From Thermoanaerobacterium sp. RBIITD (GTDB lineage Bacteria; Bacillota; Thermoanaerobacteria; Thermoanaerobacterales; Thermoanaerobacteraceae): a stretch of 64,000 bases of DNA. Where the stretch lies: NCBI RefSeq assembly GCF_900205865.1, contig NZ_LT906662.1, positions 1 to 64,000 on the forward strand, read 5' to 3'. The notes below the pieces were generated by a model that saw only the letters and a list, made by a program, of their open reading frames with translations, searched no databases and was not told the DNA's origin. Positions 26,439 to 37,474 of the stretch are shown here, in pieces (the stretch's first letter is position 1; each line of letters begins with the position of its first letter). Both the position numbers and the translations under genes were made by a program.

Positions 26439-27002
26439 TTAATTGCCTTGAGCAGCATCTACTGTTATAACACCATCTTTATAATCGACTTTATATCCAA
26501 ATGCTTCACTTATAACCCTTAGGGGAATATATGTGCAATTATTGACTAATCGCACCTTCGCTGGAAGTTCACTGATCTTTTCATTTATTTCTGCTACCTT
26601 TGTCCCTATTGTCAACTCTACAGTCGTACTACCTTTTTCTACTGTTATTGTTTGACTGTCACTATGCCAATTTACTGTTGCACCTAATTTTTCAAAAAAT
26701 TCACGCGCCGGTACTAATGTAATTCCGTCTATTAAAGTAAATGGCTCCTGAATAAATTTTATCTCTTGCCCATTTATCTTGATTTTCGGAACATAAGGAA
26801 AATGTATTACAGTGCCTCCACCTGAATCTCTATAAATGATTATGCCATTGTCCATTTCTTGAGAATATCCTGCTTGAAGGACAGTTTCTTTGGTTACAGG
26901 TTTTCCATCATCTTGTACGGCGTAAGCGATGGATCCTGTACATACAACAGCAAAAATAGCAACAAACAAAATACGTTTAAGAAAAACAAATTTCATCCTC
27001 AT
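26439..27002 (-). CDS. Secreted stalk-domain protein, copy 3
   Basis: The 187-aa product has the signal peptide, 'DNGIIIYRDSGGGTVIHF' linker and intact copper-amine-oxidase-N-like domain ('LVPAREFFEKLGATVNW', 'NCTYIPLRVISEAFGYKVDY'). The coding sequence is close to copy 1, but the 5' flank is different. Here the gene follows the beta-propeller gene at 27062 and not VanZ, and AAAGGA replaces the GAGGAG site. The homology with the other copies starts abruptly at the start codon, which points to recombination at that position. Confidence 0.82.
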   Translation of the reverse strand: MRMKFVFLKRILFVAIFAVVCTGSIAYAVQDDGKPVTKETVLQAGYSQEMDNGIIIYRDSGGGTVIHFPYVPKIKINGQEIKFIQEPFTLIDGITLVPAREFFEKLGATVNWHSDSQTITVEKGSTTVELTIGTKVAEINEKISELPAKVRLVNNCTYIPLRVISEAFGYKVDYKDGVITVDAAQGN

Positions 27003-27061
27003 TTATCATTCATTCCTTTCTTTTTACTTATGTATCAATTATAATAAATGTTTACTACTTA

Positions 27062-28246
27062 TCAATGCAAATCAGTGAAATTCCACATAATTATACTTCT
27101 TTTATTAAATTTTATTTCATTATCTTTTATGCTTCCAGTTTTCAAATTAACAATATATTGTTTAGCATTTTCTGGGCTGCCTTGCTTGGATACCGAGATA
27201 AATGATATGTTATTATTAGGTAAAGAATGCGGACTTATATTTGTGTAATTCTCTTCTGTTACAGGTACTATTGTTTTAACCTTTATACTTTTCAAATCAA
27301 GGCAATCAAGTCTGCCATTTGATCCGTTTGACCCTCTATACCGATAAAAAACCAGCCGCTTTCCATCAGAACTCCAAGTAACGTGCCCAATAGCACTTCC
27401 ATTTGATACTTCTTGATCGGAGTATATTCTTTTTAAACTGTCATCTTTAAGATCAATCATCCATATACTTGACGCAAGCCAAAGCCTAATAGGATCACCC
27501 TCATCTGCTTGATTACGATACAATGTCGCACTATATACTATTTTACTACCATCAGGAGATATCGAAGGGCTAGAAAATCTCACAAACAACTTAGTTCCAA
27601 CTTTCTCGATTGGAATAGTCTTCGGTCCACCATATTTCATTATTAATTTATTTAATTCTTCCTGCGACATATAATATTTAATTTTATTATCATCAGTTAG
27701 TCCAACGCCATCCCATTCACCTCCACTTACCAAATGTTTTAGCTTATTGTTTTTAATATTAAGTATACATATTTCTTGATTGCTATTCAAATCTTTATTA
27801 CGCGTCATACGTACTAGTAACAAATTTTGATTATCAGGAAACCAAGATAAATAAAATACAGCTTGCATTCCATATACATCATCAAGGTACTTTTTTATAT
27901 AATTTTTTTTATTTAAGTCCATAATATTGATATAAGTTATCCCTTTTTTCTGATCTACTTGTGTGTATGCTGCATACTTACCATTTGGACTAACTGCTCC
28001 AAATTGATCTGGAGCTATATCCGGTAATGTCAATATTTTCTTTACATCATGACTTATTGGGTTAACTACTATAAGGTCCGAGCCCTTCTTGTCAGGTATA
28101 AGGCCTGTTAACCATCCATTATATTGATTTTTATATGAATAGTTAAATAAACAAATGATAAAACTAATAAAAACTACAATTATAATTATGACTAAACTTG
28201 TAAATTTTTTCCCATGGTTATTTTTTAATTGTTCGCCTGCACTCAT
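27062..28246 (-). CDS. Membrane-anchored TolB/WD40-like beta-propeller protein
   Basis: The 394-aa protein has one N-terminal transmembrane helix (about residues 15-34) and an extracytoplasmic domain with PD40/TolB-type blades: 'FGAVSPNGKYAAYTQ' near 83, 'LSWFPDNQNLLLVR' near 133, 'PSISPDGSKIVYSA' near 231 and 'VTWSSDGKRLVFYRY' near 290. Such propellers bind proteins or ligands and have no enzymatic motif. The start has GGGGAG five bases upstream. It lies 59 bp upstream of stalk gene 3, where the other units have VanZ. The shared position suggests exchangeable partners of the stalk protein. Confidence 0.78.
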   Translation of the reverse strand: MSAGEQLKNNHGKKFTSLVIIIIVVFISFIICLFNYSYKNQYNGWLTGLIPDKKGSDLIVVNPISHDVKKILTLPDIAPDQFGAVSPNGKYAAYTQVDQKKGITYINIMDLNKKNYIKKYLDDVYGMQAVFYLSWFPDNQNLLLVRMTRNKDLNSNQEICILNIKNNKLKHLVSGGEWDGVGLTDDNKIKYYMSQEELNKLIMKYGGPKTIPIEKVGTKLFVRFSSPSISPDGSKIVYSATLYRNQADEGDPIRLWLASSIWMIDLKDDSLKRIYSDQEVSNGSAIGHVTWSSDGKRLVFYRYRGSNGSNGRLDCLDLKSIKVKTIVPVTEENYTNISPHSLPNNNISFISVSKQGSPENAKQYIVNLKTGSIKDNEIKFNKRSIIMWNFTDLH

Positions 28247-28342
28247 AAAAACTCCCCTATATTAATCTTAAGATATAATTATAACTTATTTTCGTTTTGT
28301 CAAAATTTATTAAAAATATACTTTATATTTATTAAAGATCAT

Positions 28343-28424
28343 AAACTTCGTGTCTAAGCTAAGTTAACATAAACCCATCTCGAATTTTCATTATCCTTTC
28401 ACATAAAATTTAGACACGAAGTTT
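28343..28424. repeat. Perfect 15-bp inverted repeat bounding an 82-bp segment
   Basis: AAACTTCGTGTCTAA (28343-28357) and TTAGACACGAAGTTT (28410-28424) are exact inverted copies 52 bp apart in an otherwise gene-free stretch (28247-28615). It may be a MITE, the joined ends of an excised IS, or a hairpin. No coding sequence lies within. Confidence 0.6.
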
Positions 28425-28615
28425 GGTCAAATAAGAAAAATACTAGCAATTTTACAATTTCGTATTCATATTTAAACAAATATAAACATTCTTGAAAATA
28501 AGTTTAACAAATCTTTCTATTAATTTTTTAAATGTACATCATACTATATACTGTTTATAACTAAATATAATCATTAATTTTTAAATTATGCTACTTAATC
28601 TTTAATAATAATTCA

Positions 28616-29395
28616 TCATGGTTCTGGATTATAATTAGTTAGCGGTACAAATGTACGACTATAAAAAACGCCATCACTAGTATTCCCATGCAAATCATTA
28701 AAAATATATTTATCAAGATCAGCAATTCTTCTTGTTGCAATGCCAACTTGGTTAGGTCCAAAATCATTTCGAGTTATCTCTTTTGCTCTATTTGTTCCTA
28801 AATCTCTAATATTAAAAAGTACCGGTTGAGCCACATCAACAACTTTCTGATTTGGAACAGTTGCATTTCCATTTCTATATGGTAATGCATTATATCCACT
28901 CGTATTATACCATGTAACATCACCATAGGATGTCAAATAATCCTGACCATTATATGTTGATCTAGTACCTATTGTATGTCTAGCATAAACATCTACATTA
29001 CCCCAAGTTCCAATATAAATTGGATAATACTCAATATCATAATAGTTTCCAGAAATCATTGTATAGTTGTCAGGATTATTTTTTCTGACCTCTAAATCTT
29101 TTTCCATTGCACTTTTTTCAGTGTCCTGGTTTTCTAGAATCTTTTTCCCTTTATCTACTTCCTCTTTAGTAATTTCTTTCGTTCCCGCAAAATGTAATAC
29201 TATTCCTCCCAACGTATCTGTATAAACTTTTATCCCATCTTCAAGTTCTCTATAACTACCAGCATCTATATTAATTTTAGAATGTGTATCATTTAATGCC
29301 ATTGATTCTTTCTGAAATGCCTTCGCTGAAATTCCAATTGATAAAGCTAACATTGTGCTGATTATATACACAATTAACATACGTCTTTTTAACAT
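28616..29395 (-). CDS. Cassette-variable secreted protein V3
   Basis: The ATG at 29395 follows GGGAGATGTATAGAA. The 259-aa product has a signal peptide (cleavage near 'ISAKA', residue 24). An N-terminal stretch 'EDGIKVYTDTLGGIVLHF' closely matches the 'DNGIIIYKDSGGGTVIHF' linker of the stalk proteins. A charged helix (about residues 75-105) and a Tyr/Asn/Gly-rich beta-type domain follow. No catalytic motif is evident. It is open and follows a complete dyad pair, but its own regulator R3 is truncated, so R1 or R2 would have to act in trans. Confidence 0.75.
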   Translation of the reverse strand: MLKRRMLIVYIISTMLALSIGISAKAFQKESMALNDTHSKINIDAGSYRELEDGIKVYTDTLGGIVLHFAGTKEITKEEVDKGKKILENQDTEKSAMEKDLEVRKNNPDNYTMISGNYYDIEYYPIYIGTWGNVDVYARHTIGTRSTYNGQDYLTSYGDVTWYNTSGYNALPYRNGNATVPNQKVVDVAQPVLFNIRDLGTNRAKEITRNDFGPNQVGIATRRIADLDKYIFNDLHGNTSDGVFYSRTFVPLTNYNPEP

Positions 29396-29580
29396 TTCTA
29401 TACATCTCCCTTTTATAGTTAGTAACACTATCTCGGTACCAAAACAGCATACTAACTACTTTTTTATCAAACATCGAATGGCCATTCATCTGTTTGACTA
29501 CATTATAACTCCAAGTCCAACATTTGGAAAGTTACGAAATTCGGCACATTTTTTATGAATTAGGTGCCGAATTCCGGCAC
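29396..29580 (-). promoter_or_regulatory. Cassette promoter, dyad boxes A and B and conserved leader (copy 4)
   Basis: Box A (GTTACGAAATTCGGCAC, one change) is at 29531-29547 and box B (GTGCCGAATTCCGGCAC) at 29564-29580, with centres 33 bp apart. The promoter TTCCAA-type/TATAAT and the leader stem match copies 1 and 2. Confidence 0.75.
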
Positions 29581-29586
29581 ATCATT

Positions 29587-29860
29587 CTATAATATATTGC
29601 CATGTGTGTCTATAATACCTAAGTTTATGGCTGTCATTATTATTTTTATGTCATTGTCTGCGTCAAATAGTATGCCTATTTTATTTAGATGGTTTCTCAA
29701 GGTTCTGTCAGATATGCCTACTTCGTCCATTACTGCTTTCCTTACACCATTTCGGACCAATGATGATAGGATAAGCTTATCAGTGTCATTGATCTCTTCT
29801 TCTATGGCAGACATCTTATCGCTTCTATACGATATGCAATTTTCAAGGTAGATTGCTATA
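29587..29860 (-). pseudogene. Cassette regulator R3, only the C-terminal HTH part
   Basis: About 91 codons of the regulator C-terminus remain, including 'AVMDEVGISDRTLRNHLNKI'. The sequence upstream joins directly to the stop codon of the preceding secreted-protein pseudogene, so a deletion removed the sensor region and start. An internal ATG at 29814 could yield a 75-aa HTH-only protein, but I see no ribosome binding site for it. Confidence 0.7.
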
Positions 29861-29864
29861 TATT

Positions 29865-30299
29865 TTAATACCAGTGTGCATCGCTTGTATAGCTAGCTTG
29901 CTCTAATTGAACTCCATTTCTATAGACTGTACCCTTCGTGACAAGCCTGTAATAATAACCCTCATCAACATACCATATTTCACTTATAGAGCAGCTAATA
30001 TCTGTTGATGTATTGGACCAGCTTTTGATAGTCACCCAGTTTCCGTTCTTGTACTGTTGAATATATACATCAATTCTGATTTTGTCAACGCTGAATGCAT
30101 ATAATGCACTGTCGACAGTTGATTTTCCCATCGATTATATATCGAATGTATTAGTAAACTGGGATATAGCTATCCAATTAGGTCTTACTGTATCTGTCAT
30201 CAATTTCTTTGAAATACCATCATCTGCAAAACCAGTGGTTGAAAGTAATGTCATCATCATTATTGTCAACACAAAAATAGGCAAAAATTTTTTAAACAT
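29865..30299 (-). pseudogene. 144-residue secreted protein gene with nonsense mutation
   Basis: The frame from ATG 30299 encodes the family signal peptide and N-terminus, then stops at TAA after 'FDI' (near 30138). The intact gene at 26160 has TCA there ('FDISSMGKS'). After the stop the frame is open and family-like up to 'SDAHWY' at 29865. It is thus a single C-to-A nonsense change in an otherwise well conserved gene. Confidence 0.78.
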
Positions 30300-30677
30300 A
30301 CTATCACCTCACTAATTTTTCCTTTCGTAAATATATAACAAAATTACCTTTGGATTTGTTACAGTTTTTTAAAATTTTTTTATTTTTTCATTAAAGTAAA
30401 AATCATAGGTTTTAAAAAATTGAAATTCTGGAATTCGAAACATTAAAATTTGGAATTATCAATTTACTTTAATAACATTTAAGCATATACACCACATTTA
30501 GGATAAACAAAATCTTTCTAACTTAAAATGCTTAAAAAATTTTTACAATTGGAGCTTACAGATTAGAAAACTAAAACGCATTTTAGCTCTGCATTTTTCC
30601 TTCAATTGCCCTATAAAAAATAAAGGGCAGATTATTTTCTGTCCTTATAAAAAAATTTTGATGGTTAGCTGTATAAT
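30300..30677. other. Degenerate cassette-operon upstream region
   Basis: The sequence resembles the regions upstream of 16959 and 26160, but the TTTTCGTTC repeats and TTGACA are mutated. A degraded version of the AAGGACAGA/TCTGTCCTT terminator remains at about 30620-30648. No gene is visible. Confidence 0.5.
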
Positions 30678-31972
<1,295 letters not shown>

Positions 31973-31982
31973 ATATTGCAAT

Positions 31983-32435
31983 TTGCATAAATTACCAAAT
32001 CATAAAAATGGACAAATAACTATAGATTTAGACGAATTCAAATATGAATATCAAGCTATAGTTACTAATATTGAATATATGACACCAACAGAGATATTTC
32101 ATGAATATAATCAACGATGCGATATAGAAAACAAAATTGATGAACTAAAAGAAGGAATTGCTTTTTAAAAAACAGTCAGAGAAACAAACTATGCAATGAA
32201 ATATTTTTACTCATTAAGATGATAGCATAAATCTGCATAATTGGTTTAAGCAAGCTATCTTACCAGAGTTCATGAGACATCATGAAATACCAACATTAAG
32301 GCGTATACTCTACAATATAGCTAGCAATATAGTCGGGAATGGATGGTATAAGCATATACGCTATCCTAATGTTCCTTTGTTAAAGACTATAATACCACGA
32401 ATAAGAAAGGCACTGATGTCATTTTCAATAGTATA
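31983..32435 (+). pseudogene. IS1380-family transposase, C-terminal remnant
   Basis: The remnant reads 'IFHEYNQRCDIENKIDELKE', then after shifts 'NWFKQAILPEFMRHHEIPT' and 'YKHIRYPNVPLLKTIIPRI'. This is the end of an IS1380 transposase. The N-terminal two thirds is missing and the fragment abuts the IS30 right end. Confidence 0.7.
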
Positions 32436-32810
32436 ATATAAATTAAGCATAATACCTATTGAAAAACCCTAATAAAAGGATTAGCTTTGCTATACTCATA
32501 AACAGAAAAAATAGATAAACTTAAGACAATATTATATACTGTTTTATATAAGTATTCATTTTTCAATGGGTCATGATCTTACTATCACAACCAGGGATGA
32601 AAATGGGTTAAGTACTTGCATAATTTCAACTATGTGCTAAATTCAAAGTAGGACAGGAACAGAGTTTGGTCGAACATCGGAGGAATAGTACCCCGTTTTT
32701 CAACGTAAACTGATTGCCTTCGAGCACAACCAATTGTGGACCTATAGGCAGCACGAGTAGTAAAGTTCATATAATCTCGGGCAATCATTCCTGTCAAAAT
32801 ATTTAAAGGA
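32436..32810. other. Gene-free region left of the IS110 transposase
   Basis: No coding signal is apparent. In IS110 elements the non-coding part beside the transposase specifies the bridge RNA that directs target choice, so 32580-32810 would be the place to look. I cannot confirm a fold by eye. Confidence 0.3.
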
Positions 32811-34055
32811 GTTGATTTATATACAAGACATTTTGAATGCTGCTGCAGACTTGATATCCACAAAGAATCCGTAGTTGCATGTCTTCTCAAAGGACCGATT
32901 AACAAGCAACCCACCTCTGAAATCAGAATATTTTCAACACTGCTTTCAGACCTTGATTCTCTAAAAGCATGGCTTGTTGAAGAAAGCTGCATGCATATGG
33001 CTATGGAAAGTACAGGTATATATTGGGTGTCTGTCTATGAAACTCTTGAAACAGCATTTGATGGACGTATGTTTCTAATTGTTGCCAATGCAAGGCATAT
33101 GAAGAACGTACCCGGCAAGAAGACTGATATGAAAGATGCGGAATGGATTGCTACTCTTCTAAGAGCTGGTCTTCTCAACAGAAGTTTTATTCCGAAAAAA
33201 GATATCCGAGAGGTCAGGGACCTCACAAGATATCGTATAAGCGTTATATCAGATATAACTTCACAAAAGAATCGTATTGAGAAGTTTTTACAAAGCTGTG
33301 GTTTCAGGCTTTCATCTTTCATATCAGATATATTTGGTGCTTCTGGCAGTGCAATAATAAAGCATCTTTACACTCACGGCAGCATTACTATCAAGGATCT
33401 TGATAGTTGTCTTAAAACCAAAACCCGCAGAAGGATAAATGAAATAATGCAGGCTATAAATGGCAGACTGGACAAACACCAGATGCAGTTTCTTAAAATG
33501 ATGTTTAGTCATCTCGAGAATCTTAAAGCCCATCTTTCAGAGGTAGAGAGCCAGATTAATTCATTTATTCAAAAGTATGACCATCAAATAGAGCTAATAG
33601 ATGGTATACCAGGTATAGATAAAATAGCTGCACCTACAATACTTGCAGAAATCGGCACTAATAAGAGTAAATTCAAAACTGCTGAACATATTTGTTCCTG
33701 GGCTGGGTTAAGTCCAGGTAACAATGAAAGCGCAGGTAAAAAAAACGAGCAAACATCAATAAAGGTAACCCATATATAAAATGCATCCTTTGTGAAGTGG
33801 CCTGGATAATAAGGCCAGAGGAAATCATATTTGTGCGCATGGTATTGGAAGATGAAACAGCGTAAAGGTGCTAAAAAAGCAATTGTAGCTTTTGCCAGGA
33901 AACTGCTTGTAATCATCTATACTATACTTAAAACAGATACCAAGTATAACGAAAACTGTTTTGAATCACGCAGGCTTCAAACCGAGAAAAAACGAGTTGT
34001 AAGAATGGTTTATGAACTTCAAAAACTCGGTTTTGAGGTAAAGCAGCCCGCATAA
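32811..34055 (+). pseudogene. IS110-family transposase, frameshifted
   Basis: The frame opens upstream of the ATG at 32991 with the family N-terminus 'CCCRLDIHKESVVACLL', which contains the first catalytic Asp, but no standard start codon is seen there. It continues with 'AMESTGIYWVSVY', 'KTDMKDAEWIATLLRAGLL' and the transposase-20 domain ('LIDGIPGIDKIAAPTILAEI', 'CSWAGLSPGNNESAGK'). A shift near 33765 in an A-rich run moves it to the frame ending 'RMVYELQKLGFEVKQPA'. The start and the shift both argue for inactivity. Confidence 0.82.
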
Positions 34056-34409
34056 ATGGGATATTTTCATTACACTGGATATGTATGAGGTAAGTATAGA
34101 CGATTATACTCGCATAGGGTAGTATTAGCCTTTTTAGGGCTAGTATATAAAGTTGCCAACGTGCGAGCCTTCGCAAGTACCTTTGAGGTCTTGAAAGAAA
34201 TTATCCCATTTTCGTAGTAAGGTTCCAAAAAATACTACTTGACATTACATCGCTTGTCTTAAGCACAGATAACTTCTGACAATATCGTATTAATTCATTT
34301 TATAACTTAAATCTTTTATATTTTTCCCATTTAATCTCTTAGAGCTATCTATTTTTATTGTAAAATATATCATATCATGAAATAGAAGATAATTATAATA
34401 AACTGTTTA
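34056..34409. other. Gene-free region right of the IS110 transposase
   Basis: It contains a short GC-richer segment (about 34110-34215) that probably belongs to the IS110 right end. Nothing else is recognised. Confidence 0.35.
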
Positions 34410-34962
34410 TTAAGGTAACTTGTATAATAAATTATTATTTTTATCTAAAAAATCAATTTCTTTTGTCCCTGATAGTTGACCTTTGCCGTCTCTTATTATT
34501 AAATACCCTTTGTCACCTTTTTTCATTTCTTCTGATTTAAATGCCCCATCCGTGTAATAAACTATTATTGTTTTTATCCTTTCATCATCTGCTTTGCCAT
34601 AATCTATATGTAAAGAATCGCCGTTCGCTTCAATTGAATCACTCATATCCCATGGGTGACAATTCTATTTTCAATATTAAAATTACTGCTTCCTCCAAGT
34701 AATCGAATATTTCTGCCATTTATCTCATAATAATTATAATCAATATGATTTACATCAGCTAAATCGTATGAAAACAAAACAATATTTTTGTTTTTAAAAC
34801 TTTTTTTGCATAATATAACAATATTTTCCCTTCCTATCGCTTCATTAGATATTAGTTCAAATAATTTTTTATTTATTTCAATATCAGTTAGCTTCGGTAT
34901 ATTGCAACCAACTAAATACACTAAACACAACATTATAAACCCCAAAATTGCGACTCTTTCAT
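34410..34962 (-). pseudogene. Small lipoprotein gene broken by two single-base losses
   Basis: GAAGG nine bases upstream of the ATG at 34962 starts the gene, but 'ATGAAAGAG' needs one more A to read MKRVAILGFIMLCLVYLVGC, a perfect lipoprotein signal with lipobox LVGC. The open part to 34643 ('ELISNEAIGRENIVIL', 'NIVLFSYDLADVNHIDYNYY') then ends. One missing G near 34645 separates it from the frame down to 34410 ('MSDSIEANGDSLHIDYGK', 'KGYLIIRDGKGQLSGTKEI'). Alternatively the second part could start at its own ATGA overlap. I favour one broken gene because both ends look like one domain family. Confidence 0.6.
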
Positions 34963-35081
34963 ACTTTATAACCTTCTTTCAAGAAAATTATGGCCTATGA
35001 AATCTTATGTTTATCGTCTATTATTATACAAATTTAATTTAGATTTCATAGGTCCAATCATAACAAGTCTTATTGTTCTGG

Positions 35082-35868
35082 CTAAGAATATAAAGTAACT
35101 TGATCAGTTAGTTTGAAATTTGATGGAATATTATTAAATTCTAAATTAACTACTGGAGCACTACCAGGTTGCCAACTTAAACCGAGTGATTTTAAAGTTA
35201 CGTCTTGCCATGTATGTTCTAAGCTCATCGCTATATATAAAGGTAATTCCGTTGGAGTTTATCTAGCCAAAACCATATCTGCCCTTGATATCCAATATAT
35301 TTCGCATCATTTAGGCTAGAACGTACCCACGCATCTTGAAATGTATACACAATACCAGATTTGCTAATTGTTGAAACACCTCCAGCATCTGGCCAATATG
35401 TTCCGTTTTGGTCATATACTGCAATACCAGCAGGATTACTAGAAAGAACATATCCAGTCGCTGGATTAAAATTTGTATTTGTAAGCGCTATTGAAACTCC
35501 ATCTACTGCACCACTATTTGAATCAACAGAATAAATACTTTTCCAAGTCCACCAACCATTTATAAATATTTACCTGAAAGCCTATCACGATACCCACTCA
35601 TATTAATAAATTTTACACTTCCATTGCTACTATCTGGTGTTATTATAGAAAAGCTTTTTATGTTATTAGCTTTTTCAAAACCGTTCTTTGTTAAAAAGTC
35701 ATCAACACTTTGATAACCATTTTCCCCTAACTTAATCATATTTTTTTCTATAAATGCCCTTCTTATTTCCCAATTTTCGTCTTTTTTATTTTCATTTGCT
35801 GCAAAACCTACAGTCGTCGAAAAAACTAATGTCAAGCACAGTAGAGGTGAAACCAAGAATCTTTTCAT
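35082..35868 (-). pseudogene. Cassette-variable secreted protein V4, two frameshifts
   Basis: The ATG at 35868 follows AAAAGGGAGATG. The signal peptide (MKRFLVSPLLCLTLVFSTT) matches V2. The first frame ends at 35560 after 'YRDRLSGKYL'. One lost T there returns it to 'FINGWWTWKSIYSVDSN' and 'SSNPAGIAVYDQNGTYWP', and a lost A near 35262 leads to 'LYIAMSLEHTWQDVTLKSLG' and the end 'NFKLTDQVTLYS' at 35082. The repaired protein would have about 260 residues with a beta-rich secreted domain. Both lesions are in A/T runs. Function unknown. Confidence 0.62.
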
Positions 35869-36063
35869 TTCTAAACATCTCCCTTTTATAGTTAGTAATA
35901 CTATCTCGGTACCAAAACAGTATACTAACTACATTTTTATTAAACATTGAATGGCCATTCATCTGTTTGACTATATTATAAACTCCATCCCAACTTTTGG
36001 GAAGTTCCGAAATTCGACACATTTTTTCGCTAATATACTAAAATAGGTGCTGCTTTTCGGCAC
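35869..36063 (-). promoter_or_regulatory. Cassette promoter, dyad boxes A and B and conserved leader (copy 5)
   Basis: Box A (GTTCCGAAATTCGACAC) is at 36004-36020 and box B (GTGCTGCTTTTCGGCAC) at 36047-36063. The centres are 43 bp apart, ten more than in other copies, so they stay on the same face of the helix. The leader has the UACU/AGUA variant of the stem seen in copy 3, with GGTACC retained. Confidence 0.72.
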
Positions 36064-36090
36064 ATCAAAATTTTAATAGTTACAACAATT

Positions 36091-36890
36091 TTATAATATA
36101 GTCCCATTGAGATCTATAAATCCGGCTTTTATGGCGGCTAAAACTATTTCAATGTCATTATTTGCTTTAAATAAAGTGCCAAGCTTATTTAGATGATTTC
36201 TCAATGCCCTATCAGATATGCCGACATCGTCCATTACCACTTTCCTTGCGCCATTACGGGCTAACGATGATAGAATTAATATATCAGTATCATAAAGTTC
36301 TGGTCCTATAAAAGACATTTTTTGCTCTTGTATGATATACATTCTTCAAGATAAATTACTATGTTTTTTAGTATAATACTCTGTTCTTTAATGCTTGAGA
36401 TATTAATACGTGACATATCAAGATATGCAATTATTTTCTATTGTAATTATCCATTATTGGCATTGCAGTACAGTACCAGTCCTTGAATAAATCGCAATAA
36501 TGATCCTTACCGCACAATTCATCCAAGTTTTTGTATTCCATATCCACACTAACCGCATTTGTACCGAAATCTTCAAACCTTAGACTATTACCTTCTGCAA
36601 AATGCAATTTGTTGAAGCAATTATTTAGCTTATCTTCATATATATAAGCTTGATTATATAGCCATTTCTGTTGTACAAAATGAAGAAATATTCTCCCTTG
36701 AAAAGTAGTTTGTACCTAAAGCTTTGATTGATAAGGTTATCAAGCAATGATAATAAAAAAACTGTTTTCATTATTCTCACTTATCAGTTTTTCATTAACG
36801 ATTGCCTTATTGAAAACTTCCTTATTTGAATTGACATTTATAAACAATGATTCCCCATATGATTCAACAAGTTCTTTTTTAATAGCTATA
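36091..36890 (-). pseudogene. Cassette regulator R4, degraded
   Basis: The HTH end is intact over 83 codons ('VVMDDVGISDRALRNHLNKL', 'GFIDLNGTIL'). Further upstream all landmarks of R1 and R2 can be followed ('SYGESLFINVNS' near 36860, 'DLRFEDFGTNAVSVDMEYK'-like sequence near 36550, 'KDHYCDLFKDWYC' near 36490), but several shifts and stops interrupt them. It is the most diverged copy, so this end of the array is probably the oldest. Confidence 0.7.
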
Positions 36891-37474
36891 GTGAACCAAC
36901 CTTCTTAAGTTTATGGTTTTCTATTACTACTATATACTATAGAAAGTGAGTTTCACGTATATTTTACTTATCTAGACTTTGGGGTTGTATTTTTAAAATT
37001 TTTTTCACAACCTTTAAAAAAGCATTATACTGTTAGAATTTGTATCACAATTTATTGATATGCCTAGGTTTCAGAGCATCGCAAATTTACTCTATTAGGA
37101 AATATAATTTGGGAAAATATGGTATTTTAAACTAATTTAATTTGATAAATGACACTAAAGCCTTAAAATTTATCTCATTTTCATTTAAACTTTATTCGAA
37201 CATATAATCATCCTCTCAATGATTTTATTTTTTCAATTAAACATTATAGTGGATGTTTCATGTGAATGGAAGGTATTTTTTGTACCTTATATTCTATTTT
37301 TTTATCACATACAAAAATTATACACTAAAATTATATAGTTGTAATTATTAAATTTTATATACTATCTATTTATGGACATTACAATCCCCATTTGAATAAT
37401 ATGATTTATAATCACAATCAAGAAAACTATTCATTTCAAAAAATAAGCCGATACAAAATTGTCCGGCAAATGAT
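36891..37474. other. AT-rich intergenic region between cassette array and mannoside locus
   Basis: I find no gene, terminator or repeat that I would defend. It may contain the promoter of the degraded regulator operon. Confidence 0.4.

Noticed and set aside
32630-32992. Minus-strand 120-codon ORF beside the IS110 transposase
   Set aside because: It lies antisense to the IS110 N-terminal coding region, which has clear family motifs on the plus strand.
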